This document shows, in pieces, positions 20,805 through 32,448 of a stretch of 64,000 bases of DNA; within the stretch, counting starts at the first letter, position 1, and each line of letters opens with the position of its first letter. Location: assembly GCF_026213295.1 (NCBI RefSeq), contig NC_079419.1, positions 27,771,139 to 27,835,138 on the forward strand, read 5' to 3'. This DNA is from Gadus chalcogrammus (taxonomy: Eukaryota > Chordata > Actinopteri > Gadiformes > Gadidae). Under the pieces are notes generated by a model that was given only the letters and a program-made list of their open reading frames with translations, ran no database searches and had not been told where the DNA came from. Position numbers and translations under genes: made by a program.

Positions 20805-23800
20805 ATGCTGGTCCAGGTGAGGTACGGCCAACAGCAGAAATATGTGAAGTTGGAGGAGGATGAAGGACGGTTTGACTTCCTGCAATTCCATGAAAAAGGT
20901 TAGCAAGGCTTAGGAAAAAGGTTTAAAACCACACCCATGTTATTTTAAATGCTCATTCTGTAAGCTCCGTAATGTTGTGCATTCTGATGCCTTTATCAGC
21001 CTCTTTTAAACTATAAATAGGGTTAAATCGAAAAGTCAGTTCTGCAATGTGTGCTTCATATGCCGCTTTTCCACCGCACATGTAGCTCGACTCGACACAA
21101 CACGACTCGACACGGTAGCAGCGCGGGTGCTTTTCCACCGCAAATAGTACCTCCGGGACGTGGGCGGGGTCGTCTGCGCGAAAGGGCCGTGACGTATTTT
21201 TGTACGCGACGCAAACAACACCTACGTAACCCACACATGGACAGAACCCACATAACAACAATGGAGAACATCGATGCGATGGTATTCGTGTTCGTATTAT
21301 TAGCTGGCATGTTGAAGAAGTGGAATATGTTGGCTGCGGCGCTACTATGGCTGTTCTATCGTTACCAGCATGGTTGCCATGTCGCTCTCGTGACTTCGTC
21401 ACACTCTCTGGCCAATCAGTGGCCGGCCGTCTGCCGACGTCACATTTTAGCATCGGCTCAGCCGCTTGGAACCTAGAGCGAGGCGGTACTAGAAAAAGCA
21501 GCCACTTGAGGTACTAGATCGCGGTGGAAACGCAAAAAAGGCGAGCTGAGTCGAGTCGAGTCGAGTCGTGTCGAGCTGGTACCATGCAGTGGAAAAGCGG
21601 CAATAGAGTGTAAAGCATAATATACACCAATACAGATAAAAAAAAAATGCCAATCATACATTTTTTAATTTGCCCTTAAGAGGGAGGGGGTTGTGAGGGG
21701 AAAATGCTCTAGGTCTATTGAATAATTATACAGTGCTGATATTTAATAGAAAGTTATTCGCTGTGAGGCAAGAAACACTGCTGACTTGAAAAGCACATTC
21801 AGTTTTATCTTATCTTTTCTAGTCATCGAGAGATTTTGCCTGCCCACTGATGCTAAAGTAACATACAAGGATGCAACAGGGACAGAAGTTGATGGAGAAA
21901 TATTCAGCGACCTCGTTGGACAAGGCAATGTGGTGCTGACAGTTTTCTCAGATCAGGGTGAGATATAAAGGCAGGCATAATTAAGCACTACACCTTACAG
22001 AATATAATTACTAACATGTTTTCTATTCCTTTAGAATTCTCTGACAGCTCTTATGTTCTGCTTCTGGGCTGTCTGACTCAAGCTTCAGCTCAAGTACATC
22101 AACTGTGAACATAGATGAGCTCTATAGCAAGAGACAAAGAATCGAGGATACACGTAATCGTGATGCTGCGTCTGCCAAACAGGTTTCTTAATACTTCTTA
22201 ATACATTTTTACACTCTTGAGTCTTTAGAAAAGCTTTTTATCCGCATGTTTGTTATTCTCATGTTTTTGTTTTTTATTAGTTGATTGAAGCTGTGCTGAG
22301 AGGCAAATCCGGAGGTGAAGAAGTACTACAGGAGTACCAAACAACAGAAACCCTGACAGATGCTGCAAGAAGACAGATGGTCAACATCCTGGTGGCTCAC
22401 ATGATTGACAATCATGGGTATGTTTCTTTCATATTGTCTTTATTTGTGCCAAATGACTGCATGGTCATTGTATTAAATGTACTCATTTACTAATTGAATA
22501 TCTCCTCTCAGGCACCTTCCCACTAAAGAAACCAGAGAGGATTATGCACATGGGATAGTGATGCTGTTCCCTTCCCTCAGGGATCCATATTCCAAGAAGG
22601 GATATGTAATAGTCATTATTATTGTTTACACTTTCATGTAATGATAAAAAACTGTGTGGATGACATTGATATTTGAATTCCGTGAGATTGCTCAGGAGCC
22701 TGGTATGACAACACATTTCATTTATTTTTCATTTCAGGAACACTTCTATGATTCTGCAAGCAGCACAGGATACATTTCTTGGCGTCTGAAAACAGTCCAG
22801 AGGAAGATTCGTCAAGGATCTGCAGTGCCACCAAATAGCGCTATTTGCTTTTCTCCAGGAGGCCCAAATTTCCAAAGAACTGTTCATGTTGAAAGGCAGC
22901 TTGATGGTGATGCTTGCCAAAAGGCCATGTCTTTGCTCAACCATACACCAGACAATTCCCTGATTTTCCAGAAGATAAGAGAGACCTTTCTGCACCGTAA
23001 GAAGCTCGTTAATGACCCAGGCAGAAGTGTTGATATCCTCTCCAGCTTCCCAAGATTCCTGGATACAAAGGGATTGGTAAGTTTGAGATGTTTTAGAATG
23101 GCTAGAAATTGTAAAGTATTTCCTGTAGTTGAATATCTTCTTTCTTAAAGATGGACCAAGACTTCACTCTCCTATTTGATGATGACACATCCTCCAGGCT
23201 TCTTCAGAAATGGGATTTGTTCTTCAAGCCAAATGTCATAAAAGAGGCTAAGCAGCTCACTTCAACACCAGAGTTGCGTCACTTGGTGCAGTCAGCAGAA
23301 AGTCCCCAAGGAGATGATCTTGATGAGGAAACAAGTGAGTTTTTGTTTTAATGCATTTGCTATAATTGCAGTTGAACTCTAACTGCAATATTTCCTTTGT
23401 TTATTCTGTGTATCTCTTGAGCGTTGATCAAGAGATACACTCATTTTTGGATAAATGTGACTAATAGATGGATGACTGTTTAAAACTTTCTCATAATGCC
23501 TCCTTGTTCTCATTCAAACTTGAAAAGTATTAAATTTGAAGTTTTCAGTTAATTATTTTGTGTCTCTTGGTCCTCAGCCTACGACCAAGAAATGGCCTCT
23601 CTGTTGTTGCTGTTACATCTCCTTCCACCACCTCCAGGGGGACTGAAGTCTCCAAAAATTAGTGCATCTGATGCACTTGAGAGACTTGTTGTCTTTCATA
23701 AGGTATTTATATTATTACGTTGATTATAATAATTGTCACGTCACCTTCTTAGCCACATGTAAATGAGGGTTGCTAAAAAATTGGATGGTATTTTAATTAA

Positions 23801-24268
23801 GTCTTCATTCCCATCCTGCACTAGCCAATGAGAAGATGTATGAATAATCACTTCCATAATGTCTTTTTCTCTGTGGCTGTACATAATTCTTGTGTCTAAT
23901 GTTCAGTTTTCATATTTCTACCCTAGTCATGCTGCAGTTTGGAGGAGCATCTCCGCAACCAGCAGGGTCGACAGCCATACCTCCTTGCAGTCGGGCGTCA
24001 GAAGAGCAAGATTGACAGCTTCTACATCACCATGGATAAACATCTCATCCCATGCAAGGCAATCCGCTTCCTCGGGGCATGCGATGAACTTTTCAAAGCA
24101 CATTTTGTGTTTAATTTGTCTTACGATGTGGCACTAGTGAATTTTTACACGTTCCTGCAGACAACAGTGTATAACATTGATGTGGGGAAAATGAAGGAGT
24201 CGCCCAGACTTAGAGAATTGAGAGCGAGACTGCTTAACCATCCAGTAGCACTTACACCCTGTGAATAA
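20805..24268 (+). CDS. Multi-exon accessory gene inside the CMC-like transposon (fish 'SAMD3-like' family)
   Basis: Coding exons with good splice sites are 20805-20898, 21823-21957, 22035-22182, 22281-22417, 22512-22605, 22738-23076, 23151-23334, 23578-23702 and 23927-24268 (stop). A non-coding first exon may end at 19410 (donor ACA|GTAAGT). The N-terminus (MLVQVRYGQQQKYVKLEED ... FSDLVGQGNVVLTVF) looks like a small ubiquitin/PB1-like fold. A Ser-rich linker follows, then a domain with HLPTKETREDYAHGIVMLFP and SSTGYISWRLKTVQRKIR. The C-terminal region is a conserved block (GRQPYLLAVGRQKSKIDSF, DELFKAHFVFNLSYD, YNIDVGKMKESPRLRELR). I recall similar fish proteins annotated as SAMD3-like, but I see no SAM domain. 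Exon 3 (22035-22182) needs a one-base shift to join its two halves, so the copy may be inactive. Confidence 0.68.
21061..21602. mobile_element. MITE with TGCCGCTTTTCCACCGCA ends, in an intron
   Basis: The left end TGCCGCTTTTCCACCGCAC mirrors the right end GCAGTGGAAAAGCGGCA. Inner sequences are also mirrored (GTAGCTCGACTCGACACAAC against GTCGAGTCGAGTCGTG). ATA flanks both sides, a possible 3 bp target duplication. It is about 540 bp with no coding content. Superfamily is uncertain. Confidence 0.72.
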
Positions 24269-24280
24269 GAAGCTATAACA

Positions 24281-26707
24281 ATGCTGACCTGTTTCATGTG
24301 TCAGAAAAATTATCCTAGCAGTCAGCAGTTGATTTCACATTTAAGAGTTGAACATGGTTACTATCCTGGACCCAAGTTCAAATTGTTTTGTTCTCAGCAA
24401 AGTTGTAGGCATCAGTTCCTGACATATGCAGGTTTTCGGAAGCACCTTAATAGTGTTCATAGCAATGTTCAGCAAATTGCTCAAACTGTTTCATGTTCAT
24501 TTAGTGAGTCAGTTGCTACTTCATTTCAGGCACATGCTTTGGAGTACCAATTTAACCCACAAAATCAATGTAGCTCTTCCAATGATTCAGGAATAACTAA
24601 AGATCCAACTAAAGAAATGTGTGCATCCATCGTGGCCAAATTACAGGGGAGTGGGATTTCCAACAGTTTGGTATCCTCAATTGTAGGAGATTTGGAGGAA
24701 CTAACAAGTGAGCTTCGCTCACAAGCAAAGCACACAGCTATTTCTGCTTTACCTATAACTGACCCCAACATATCTGTGATAAATGAATCTTTTAAAAATT
24801 ATGAAAACCCATTCACAAATTTGAATACAGAATGGAAACGAAATAAATACTTCAACCAAAAATGGGGCGTTGTCGAGCCAATAGAAATAACCCTGGGAGT
24901 GAGATATGACAACAGGAGAAATCCGAAATCTGGTGCTTATGATCAAGTACCTGTGAAGGATACTTTTATATATGTGCCGATTTTAGAAACATTGAAGTTC
25001 ATGGGCAGAAATCCAGACATTTGTGTTTTGCTAAAGAGAGAATATAGATCAGAGCCTGACACTTATACTGACTTCTTTGATGGAAGTTATTTTAAAACTC
25101 ACCCTTTGTTTACAGCTAATAGACATGCATTACAAATTCTACTATACTATGATGATTTTGAAACAGCCAATCCCCTTGGCTCCAAACGAGGAATTCACAA
25201 AATTGGCTGTCTTTATTTCGTTTTAAGAAACTTGCCCCCAAAATTTAATTCGGTTTTGATGAACATTCACTTGGTATCCCTTTTTCACACGCAAGATCTG
25301 CGCAAATATGGTTTTGATGTTATACTAGAACCGTTGATAAATGATATGAAAAAACTAGAAAGCCAAGGGCTAAGTCTTCCGTTTTCGGATGAGCAGGTAT
25401 ATGGTACAATCTGTCGGATCACTGGAGATAATTTAGGGATGCACACAATTCTTGGTTTTAATGAATCATTCAGTAGCCGTCATTTCTGTCGCCTTTGTTT
25501 GATTGAGAAGAATGACTGTCAAACGGTATTCAGTGAGGATGATCCTAAGGTGATCCTTCGTGGAAAAGATGTGTTTGAAATGCATTGCCAGTCTCTCCAG
25601 GAAAACCCACAATTGAAGTCAATGTACGGATTGAAAAAAATATCGACACTTAATTCATTGATGTATTTCCATGTTTGTAATAACTATTTTATTTGATATC
25701 ATGCATGATCTTCTTGAGGGAGTGGTTCAGTATGAGATAAAATTGCTTTTTGGTTACCTCACACAACACTTTGTGTCAGAACAGGACTTGCTTTCCAGAA
25801 TATATGGATTTGATTATGGATTTCTAGAACGAAAAAATCGTCCTAAGATTATTTTGGATAGTGCTGGCAATGGCATTAGTTTGAATTCTATTCAAACATT
25901 ATGTCTTGTTAAAAACATCCCACTGTTGTTTGGTGACATTATTCCTGCAGGAAACCAAAACTGGAATTTGTTACTGTTGTTACTTAAAATAATGAACATC
26001 GTTTTTTCACCTTCTCTCACTCTAGGTATGACAATATATTTGAAGCATTTGATTATTGACCACCACAAGTTATTTAAGCAATTGTATCCACATAGAAACT
26101 TGATACCTAAGCATCATTTTATGATCCATTACCCATCTTCTATAAGGAAAATTGGCCCCTTATTGCATACGTGGTGTATGAGGTTTGAGGCCAAACACAA
26201 GATGTTTAAAAATTAGAAAAAAACATAACTAAATCACTCGCTAAAAAGCATCAGATGGCCATTGCTTCACACTGGGAAACCTTCCCCCTCAAACAAAATG
26301 AGTATGGGCCAATTAAATCTTATCACTTCGTAGATGAGAATGTGGTCAACAAGGAAATGCTTGAAACGATCTTGTCAAAAGATGTTTTCTCAACAAGTTG
26401 GGTTAAAGTTGATGGTATCGAGTATAAAGCGGGATTAGTTATTTGCAGTGCAATGGAGGAAGACATGCCAGTCTTTTATCAAATAAGTGAAATACTTTTG
26501 GTTGGAGATCACGTTATTTTTTTGTCTAATAAGCTATTTACAGAGAATTTTGATGAACATCATCATGCATTCAAAGTTGTGCGAAGTGTGGAAAGATGTC
26601 TTTTAAAAATGTCTGAGATTAGATTTGATAAACCTTTTGATATTCAAAGCTCATACAATGTTTTAGATGAAAGTTTGTATATTATACCTTCATTCACAAT
26701 GTTGTAA
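24281..26707 (+). pseudogene. Transposase of the CMC-like element, frameshifted twice
   Basis: The first frame (24281-25696) begins 12 nt after the stop of the accessory gene. It has two C2H2-type fingers (CFMCQKNYPSSQQLISHLRVEH, written in two parts: CFMC and HLRVEH; then C...C...H...H near residues 35-60). Next comes a transposase-like block: YYDDFETANPLGSKRG, HKIGCLYFVLRNLPP, TGDNLGMHTILGF, and HFCRLC. A frameshift near 25685 leads to the 25671-26216 frame (IMHDLLEGVVQYEIK, PKHHFMIHYP, WCMRFEAKHKMFK). A second near 26210 leads to the last frame (HQMAIASHWETFPLKQ to the stop at 26707). AATAAA follows at about 26736. This style of protein is widespread in fish and I associate it with EnSpm/CACTA-type transposases; the exact family needs a profile search. 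Confidence 0.68.
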
Positions 26708-26869
26708 TTAAACTGACTGCAAGGAAGAATTGGCACAAATAAATTATTTGAAATGATATTGTTTATTGTAATTAATTGATATTAACATAAGTATATATTA
26801 AATTAATGAATAAATATTTAATAAATGTATTTTACATTTTTTCAGTGTAGATAATTTAAATTTAGGGAG

Positions 26870-27107
26870 TGAAATTAACACTACCCAAATAGTTAAAACG
26901 TACTTTGAGCAGTGTTAGTTGTCAAATCCCTTAGTGTTACTTTAACTCTGTTTTGCGAGTTAAAGAAGGAACTCTGGCAGTGTTAAATGTTTAACTATTT
27001 TGAAAGTGTTAATTTAACTCTGGAGAGTGTGGAGCTATATAAACCCTCAAAAAGTGTTAAAATCAACTCTGTGAGAGTTAATTCAATGGACTGGACTTTT
27101 TCCTGTG
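26870..27107 (+). repeat. Right subterminal and terminal repeats of the CMC-like transposon
   Basis: At least six AGTGTTA-type motifs lie between 26912 and 27060, with intervening AACTCTG and GAGTTAA words. The end reads CTTTTTCCTGTG, the inverted match of the left end. The density matches the left side. Confidence 0.7.
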
Positions 27108-28517
27108 TAGGCCACGCCCATTTGCGTCTATGAATATTTTTCGCAAAATCGCGAAAACCGCAAAACTGTTTTTCCGCTACTCCTCCCACATTTCTTGACC
27201 AATCGACACCAAACTTTGCACACGAAATCTTCAGACGCACACGCAAAGAAATCGTAGGACAGTTTTTTGATCCGACCTTCGACGACGAAACGGTGGCGTT
27301 TGGAATATTGGTTTATGAGCAAAATTAGACGTGGAAAATCCAAAATACAAAAAAATAAAGAATCAGACAACGGATCGAGTCCAAATTGTACACACATGTT
27401 GGTGCTAACCTTAATGTCGTTCGATAAAAAAATCGGAACATTTCGCCATTAGGGGGCGCCATAAACGAGGAAATTGTATATCTTCTACAAAATTTCGCCA
27501 CGAAAACGCTACACTGGCTTCTCGCTACTCCTACCACAGTCAAATCCTTTGTATCCACAGGTTCAGGGTAGCGTTTTGAACACATGCTTCGCGTTGTGCC
27601 GGCGAAATGCACACTTCTTGGACCCCTGCATAACTGCTTGCAGTTCTAGTTAGGGGTCCAAGCCAACAGGTTGGATCCCTATTGTTTTTGTAAGGATTTT
27701 TCTTTTCATACTACCTCCCCCTAGAAGTGGTACCACAGCCCAAACCGTAAATGGTGCGGACACGCCAATTGCATGACTAGATCCAGGTCCTTCACCGCTA
27801 CTCAGATAACCAAATCCAGACACGCCGGTCACTAGGTGGCGCTATACCAAGGAATACGCGTTTTGGGCTATAACTCCCACACCGAACCTCCCAGAGTCCA
27901 AAAACTTGTACACACAGATGCACTGGAGTCTGCTGCATCTTTTGGCATAGGCCACGCCCATTTGCGTCAATAATTTCTTTTCGCAAAAAAGGCGAAACTG
28001 CATTTTCGCTACTCCTCCCACATTTCTCGACCAATCAACACCAAACCTTGCACACGACATCTTCAGACGCACACGCAAAGAAATCCTACATTACTTTTTT
28101 GATCCGACCTCCGATGACGAAACGGTAGCATTTTGAATATTTGTTTATTAGCTACCTTTTACATCGAACAGCAAAAATTCAACAAATACCAAAATTAGAC
28201 ATCGGATCAAGTCCAAATTTTTGACACATGTCGATGCTACCCTTAATGGCGTTCGATAAAAAAATCGGAAAATTTCGCCATTAGGGGGCGCAATAAACAA
28301 GGAAATTGTATATCTTCTACAAAATTTCGCCGCGAAAACGCTACACTGACTTCTCGCTACTCCTACCACAGTCAAATCCTTTGTATCCACAGGTTCAGGG
28401 TAGCGTTTTCAACACATGGTTCGCGTTGTGCCGGCGAAATGCACATTTCTAGTCGCGTTGTGCCGGCGAAATGCACACTTCTTGGACCCCTGCATAACTG
28501 CTTGCAGTTCTAGTTAG
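27108..28517 (+). repeat. Continuation of the ~840 bp repeat array: interrupted copy plus one full copy
   Basis: Positions 27108 to about 27651 complete the unit split by the transposon. A further full unit runs from about 27652 to 28517, ending GCTTGCAGTTCTAGTTA. Internal blocks match the 17.6-18.5 kb unit with scattered substitutions. Together with the left part, at least three units and several end fragments are present. Confidence 0.82.
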
Positions 28518-28619
28518 TATTATTATTGTGAGTGCTTCAGTCCATCGTAAACATTTGTCTGCATATCTTAATGGTCACATTTGGGTCACAGTTTTAATTT
28601 GAAATGTTCATTCCTTTCA

Positions 28620-29486
28620 TGCCTACATGTCATCTTGAAGGGTGGTATAATCAGCGTTGCCCCACGATCAGCTAGTGGCTTCTCGATGGTGAAACCTTTT
28701 TCTGCCATGCAGCCATCTCCTGGCTCCAGTAAATCCAGCAGTCCACTTCGTTCAGTCAGCTCTCGGTCAGAGATGGAGCCGGTGAAGAGTCACAGCACAC
28801 AGGGGCAATCCCAATCAAGGCCTTAAAGGTTGACGTGTTCTTGTAAGATAAGAAAACCTCAGACTGGAGGGTGAGGGATGATGGATTCTGGCATCGCACC
28901 CTGGTGCAGTCGATGATTACCCGAACATCTGGACTGTACTGCACAAATTTGCCTGGCATGGTGTTTTTGACTTGCTGTTTACTCATCCAGATGGGGAGGG
29001 AGCCAAGGAGCAGGTAACGGTAGGTGGCCCACGTTATAAAAACACGGGAGACAGTGGACACACTGACCTGAAACATGTCAGCCAGCACCTTCTCTTGCAG
29101 ACCTGCAGCAACCCGGCAGCAGAAGAGAAAAAACTCAACCAGTTGCAGTCTACGCGTTGGACTGGGAGAAATGGGTTCAAATGTTTGTTTATTTTTCAGA
29201 GCTTTCGACCAATGAACCAACATAGAGGCAGATGGTTGAACTTCATAAAATGAAGTCACAAAAAACATCTCTTGATGTGAATCTGGTGTAAAAAAGGATG
29301 TCCTTGTCTGAGACACAAAATCTGTGAAAAGGAACTTGACCCACTTTCAGCTGTGACAGCTCTCGTCCGCTCCTTGACTGTTTCTTCCAATTGCTGTATG
29401 CGTGCAGCAGCAGCATCCAGTGCACCTATATGAGGTGAGAATTTTTTTTTTACAAATCTGACCGAGATTTTGGCTGTGACTTGCAT
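28620..29486 (-). pseudogene. IS5-like (ISL2EU/Harbinger, DDE_Tnp_4-type) transposase remnant
   Basis: Reading on the minus strand, a coiled-coil-like start (ALDAAAARIQQLEETVKER) changes frame near 29310. It then enters the main frame 28756-29316 with RLQLVEFFLFCCRVAAGL, VSVSTVSRVFITWATY, PIWMSKQQV and VIIDCTRVRCQNPSS (first catalytic Asp). After a frameshift near 28790 the domain continues with GSISDRELTERSG and CMAEKGFTIEKPLADRGA. The latter should contain the second Asp but has Glu. The N-terminal DNA-binding domain is not visible. At least two frameshifts and a changed catalytic residue show it is dead. Confidence 0.75.
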
Positions 29487-30074
29487 ATTGGAAGTAGTTT
29501 GGACCTCTAAAGAAATTACTTTTAATAGCTCAATATTGCTTTTAAAATGTGCTTTTTATAGCTCAATATTCACCTTTACATTTAATTAAGTAAGATATAA
29601 AGTGCAACATTTGTACTTGTGATGAAGCTTTTCACATTGTGGTATTGGTCAAATGCTGGGACATCAATAAGGCTAAACATTTTGTGCCCGAGTTCTGAAA
29701 AGTTGAACTACCTCCTCGGTATAACCTACTCAGAGCCCATTCTGTGATTAAACCATAGGTAGCACATCCTGTCAGGTAGGTGGTTTAAGAACAGTATGGG
29801 GTACTAGTAGGCCAATATTTCAGAACGCTAACAAACACACTGACAAACCTGGTTTAGGAGCAGAACCGAAATCATGTTCTGTCATCACCACCGAAGCTGC
29901 GATCTCCTACATCGGCTCTTCTGCACATGGCAGCGGTTGCTCCAGAGGAAGGGCTGGGTGAATGTCATGGCTTAAGCGAGTTTATGCTCTTTTATAAACG
30001 GACTCCCTTCTTGGCAGTCCCCAGTTGTTCCACTGGAAACGGGAGTGTACAGACCCGATTTTCAGTCGATCAGT
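29487..30074. other. Non-coding stretch between transposase remnant and LTR
   Basis: No open frame of interest, splice-bordered exon or clear repeat was seen. It forms the 3' flank of the retroviral LTR that follows. Confidence 0.4.
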
Positions 30075-30663
30075 CGTGGCATTAATAATAAGGACTTATC
30101 TAATTTACTTCAACTAGCTATAAGCAAGAGGAATCGGGGATTCCAGGTCTAGTATAGATGGAGAGTTTATTGCCACCCGCAAACGAGAGACAACAAAGCC
30201 GAATGGTATTTGCGAATACACACTGCTGAATGAATCCCGGACAGCTCCTTATATCCCCAATCCTTTACACAATACAAAGTTGGACTTTCATCAAATATTG
30301 ATGTGCATAGAATGTTTTTCTGGGTCACACTGTGTGGATGTCAGTATATTCTCATGTCTTCTGGCTACCAATGTGACCTTAGAACATATATTATCCTTAT
30401 ACAAACAGAGACGATGCACACGTGTGAATGTAAGCATTGTCTTCAGAGAGTACATCAAATTGGGAGTAGACTGGACTCTCTGACTGGTGTGCCACCTGGC
30501 CCATAAGGTGAGAATGTCCTGGACCTACTCACTGGTGTCACACGGCACACAACATCTAGGTTAAAGGTGATCAGCTCTTTTCCACTATTAAAGTATATAT
30601 ATGATATGTAGGCCTAATAATAATCATAGTTTAACATAGAATGTAAGGTTAATTTCTACCACA
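30075..30663 (-). repeat. Endogenous retrovirus copy A, 3' LTR (approximate limits)
   Basis: On the minus strand the LTR starts TGTGGTAG at 30663, two or three bases after a polypurine tract. It has an AATAAA signal near 30166-30171. The distal part (30100-30190) aligns with 63870-63955, the edge of the copy B 5' LTR (shared words CTAG, TCGGGG-type block, GAGTTTATTG). The lower end near 30075 is set by that alignment and is a degraded version of the expected ...CTACCACA. Confidence 0.65.
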
Positions 30664-30675
30664 TATCCCCCCTTT
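30664..30675 (-). other. Polypurine tract of endogenous retrovirus copy A
   Basis: The minus strand reads AAAGGGGGGATA directly before TGTGGTAG. A purine run immediately 5' of the 3' LTR is the standard plus-strand primer site in retroviruses. Confidence 0.65.
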
Positions 30676-32360
30676 GAGGCTTGCCCAAGCCTCAATAAAA
30701 GAAAACAATAATAACATCTCTATTACTTAAATTTTCCCATGTCCCCTTTATCTATTAATTAGTCTATGAGATTATGTGCCGGCGGTTGGATCAGAATAGC
30801 ACCACATCTGGCTACCTAGAAAAAACACAGCTAATCTAAAGCAGGAGTTTCAACCTGCATCCAGGGATCGCAACCTGGTGATGAAAAAGATTGCCAAATG
30901 TGGTGTATTATGTCCAATATTTTTGACTCCCGCAAAGTATTCATAAAAAGATCATAAAACCTTTCTAAACATAACACCACAATGTTTCCACATTTAGAAT
31001 ACAACCAAATCAAATGTGTACCTAAAATACCCTCATAAAAATCATAAAAATTATGACAATATGTTTTCAGCATGCATTGAAAATCATCATTCTCCAAAAT
31101 ATGTGAAATAATAATAAACTAAAAATTTATAATTTTGAAAATATGCGTCATGATAATGTACCCAAACATGGACATTTCAGCATTTGAAATCTTGAGATTG
31201 TCTGTAGGTTTGCACGGGCCTGAATGGCTCAGGTGATCTTCATGTATTGGTGCGCAGGATACAGGTAGGGGGTTTTGGGCAAGGTCATAGATGTTGCTCC
31301 TGTTGGCTGAAATCAAGCCTTGTAGATCACGAGGCAGGCTCACATGAAGAGGTTACTAGCACATTTCGTGAGCCTCCACCTGGTGTTTGAGATATCACAG
31401 TCCAATGTTCGTCCCTCCTTGGCAAGGGCATATGTTCCAACCGTCCAGCAGGATCGGGTCGGGCCTCTGTTGGATCCTCATTTGTGTTCACAGGTTCAAC
31501 TGGATCTCCATGTACTCTTGGATGACACCTGGTGCTCCTTGAGCACTCACTGCTCACAGGCTCTCCATCCGTCCTGAGAAGGGGTTATTAATTCCAGAGT
31601 TCTCTGTAAACTCTAATCTGAGGCACTATAATCCTTCCAGCGCCCTGGCCACCGACCCATCCGGAGCTGTGTTGTTGGGGATAAAAGCACAACATGTCGC
31701 CCCTATAATCCCACACACCCCTCTTGGTTCTGCCAATGCATAACCAAGACTAGCTTAATTTGATTGATCATTCGGGAGGTAGCATCTAATTGTTAGTCCT
31801 TCTGCTGTATCCATGGTAAATTTGACAAAACGTTGCTGATTTTATATAGATTATACAATCAATATTTTTGTGAATGGTTGAACACAAAAACAGAATTCAT
31901 TCAAACCCCTGCCACTATTGCATCATGTGGCTGTTACTCCTTGCTTGGCGGACGTAGTTTTGTGGGCTCCGGGTGTGTCTGCATCTGGCTCTGGAACTTT
32001 GCGTTTCTATTGTAGAAATACAAACTCATGTCCAGCAGTTAGTTGTTCAAAAACATATTTCCTTTGATTCTATTTTTAATTGTTCTGATGGAAGTCCCTT
32101 ATGGGGCCCTTGAAATGTAAGTGAAAGCATGAATCTAACCGTAAGCATTACGTGCAAAGTTAGCTGTGTCATTCTATTAGCTTGTATGTGATAACTCAGT
32201 ATTGCTATAGATATTGATTGATGTCTAATTGATGTCTCTCAGAGAGATACGAGGTACTCACCTTGCTTCTGGAAACATTGGACCCGAAATTTGTATGTGT
32301 TTTAAATATGTTTGTATTATAATTGATAATGCCTCAGTTGCATTCCTTCTTAAGTGTTTT
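30676..32360 (-). other. Degraded retroviral region between integrase and 3' LTR, no intact gene
   Basis: The position corresponds to env and the pol end of copy A, but no envelope-like frame is recognisable. A short minus-strand frame (31327-31557) is Pro/Arg-rich and could be an integrase C-terminal or linker remnant; this is weak. The rest is AT-rich. Confidence 0.35.
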
Positions 32361-32448
32361 ATGTGTGTATAGATGTGTGTGTGTGTGTATAGATGTGTGT
32401 GTGTGTGTGTGTGTATAGATGTGTGTGTGTGTGTGTGTGTGTGTATAG

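Larger units (their letters stand above)
18906..27107 (+). mobile_element. 8.2 kb CACTA/CMC-like DNA transposon with two genes, TA target duplication
   Basis: The element splits a copy of the ~840 bp repeat. The left flank ends ...TTTTGGCCTA and the right flank begins TAGGCCACGCCC. The unbroken repeat at 17905-17930 reads TTTTGGCCTAGGCCACGCCC, giving a TA duplication. Termini are CACAGCAAAAA (left) and CACAGGAAAAA (right, minus strand), with many AGTGTT-type subterminal motifs at both ends. It encodes a multi-exon accessory gene (20805-24268) and, 12 nt later, a transposase reading frame (24281-26707) that is now frameshifted. Family assignment to the CACTA/Mirage/Chapaev (CMC) group is inferred from CACA-type ends, short duplication, subterminal repeats and the protein style. 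Confidence 0.78.

Noticed and set aside
17241..28426. Many 60-95 codon frames in the AGGGGTCCAAG repeat
   Set aside because: They recur on both strands in every copy with different ends and have no conserved protein. The repeat looks non-coding.
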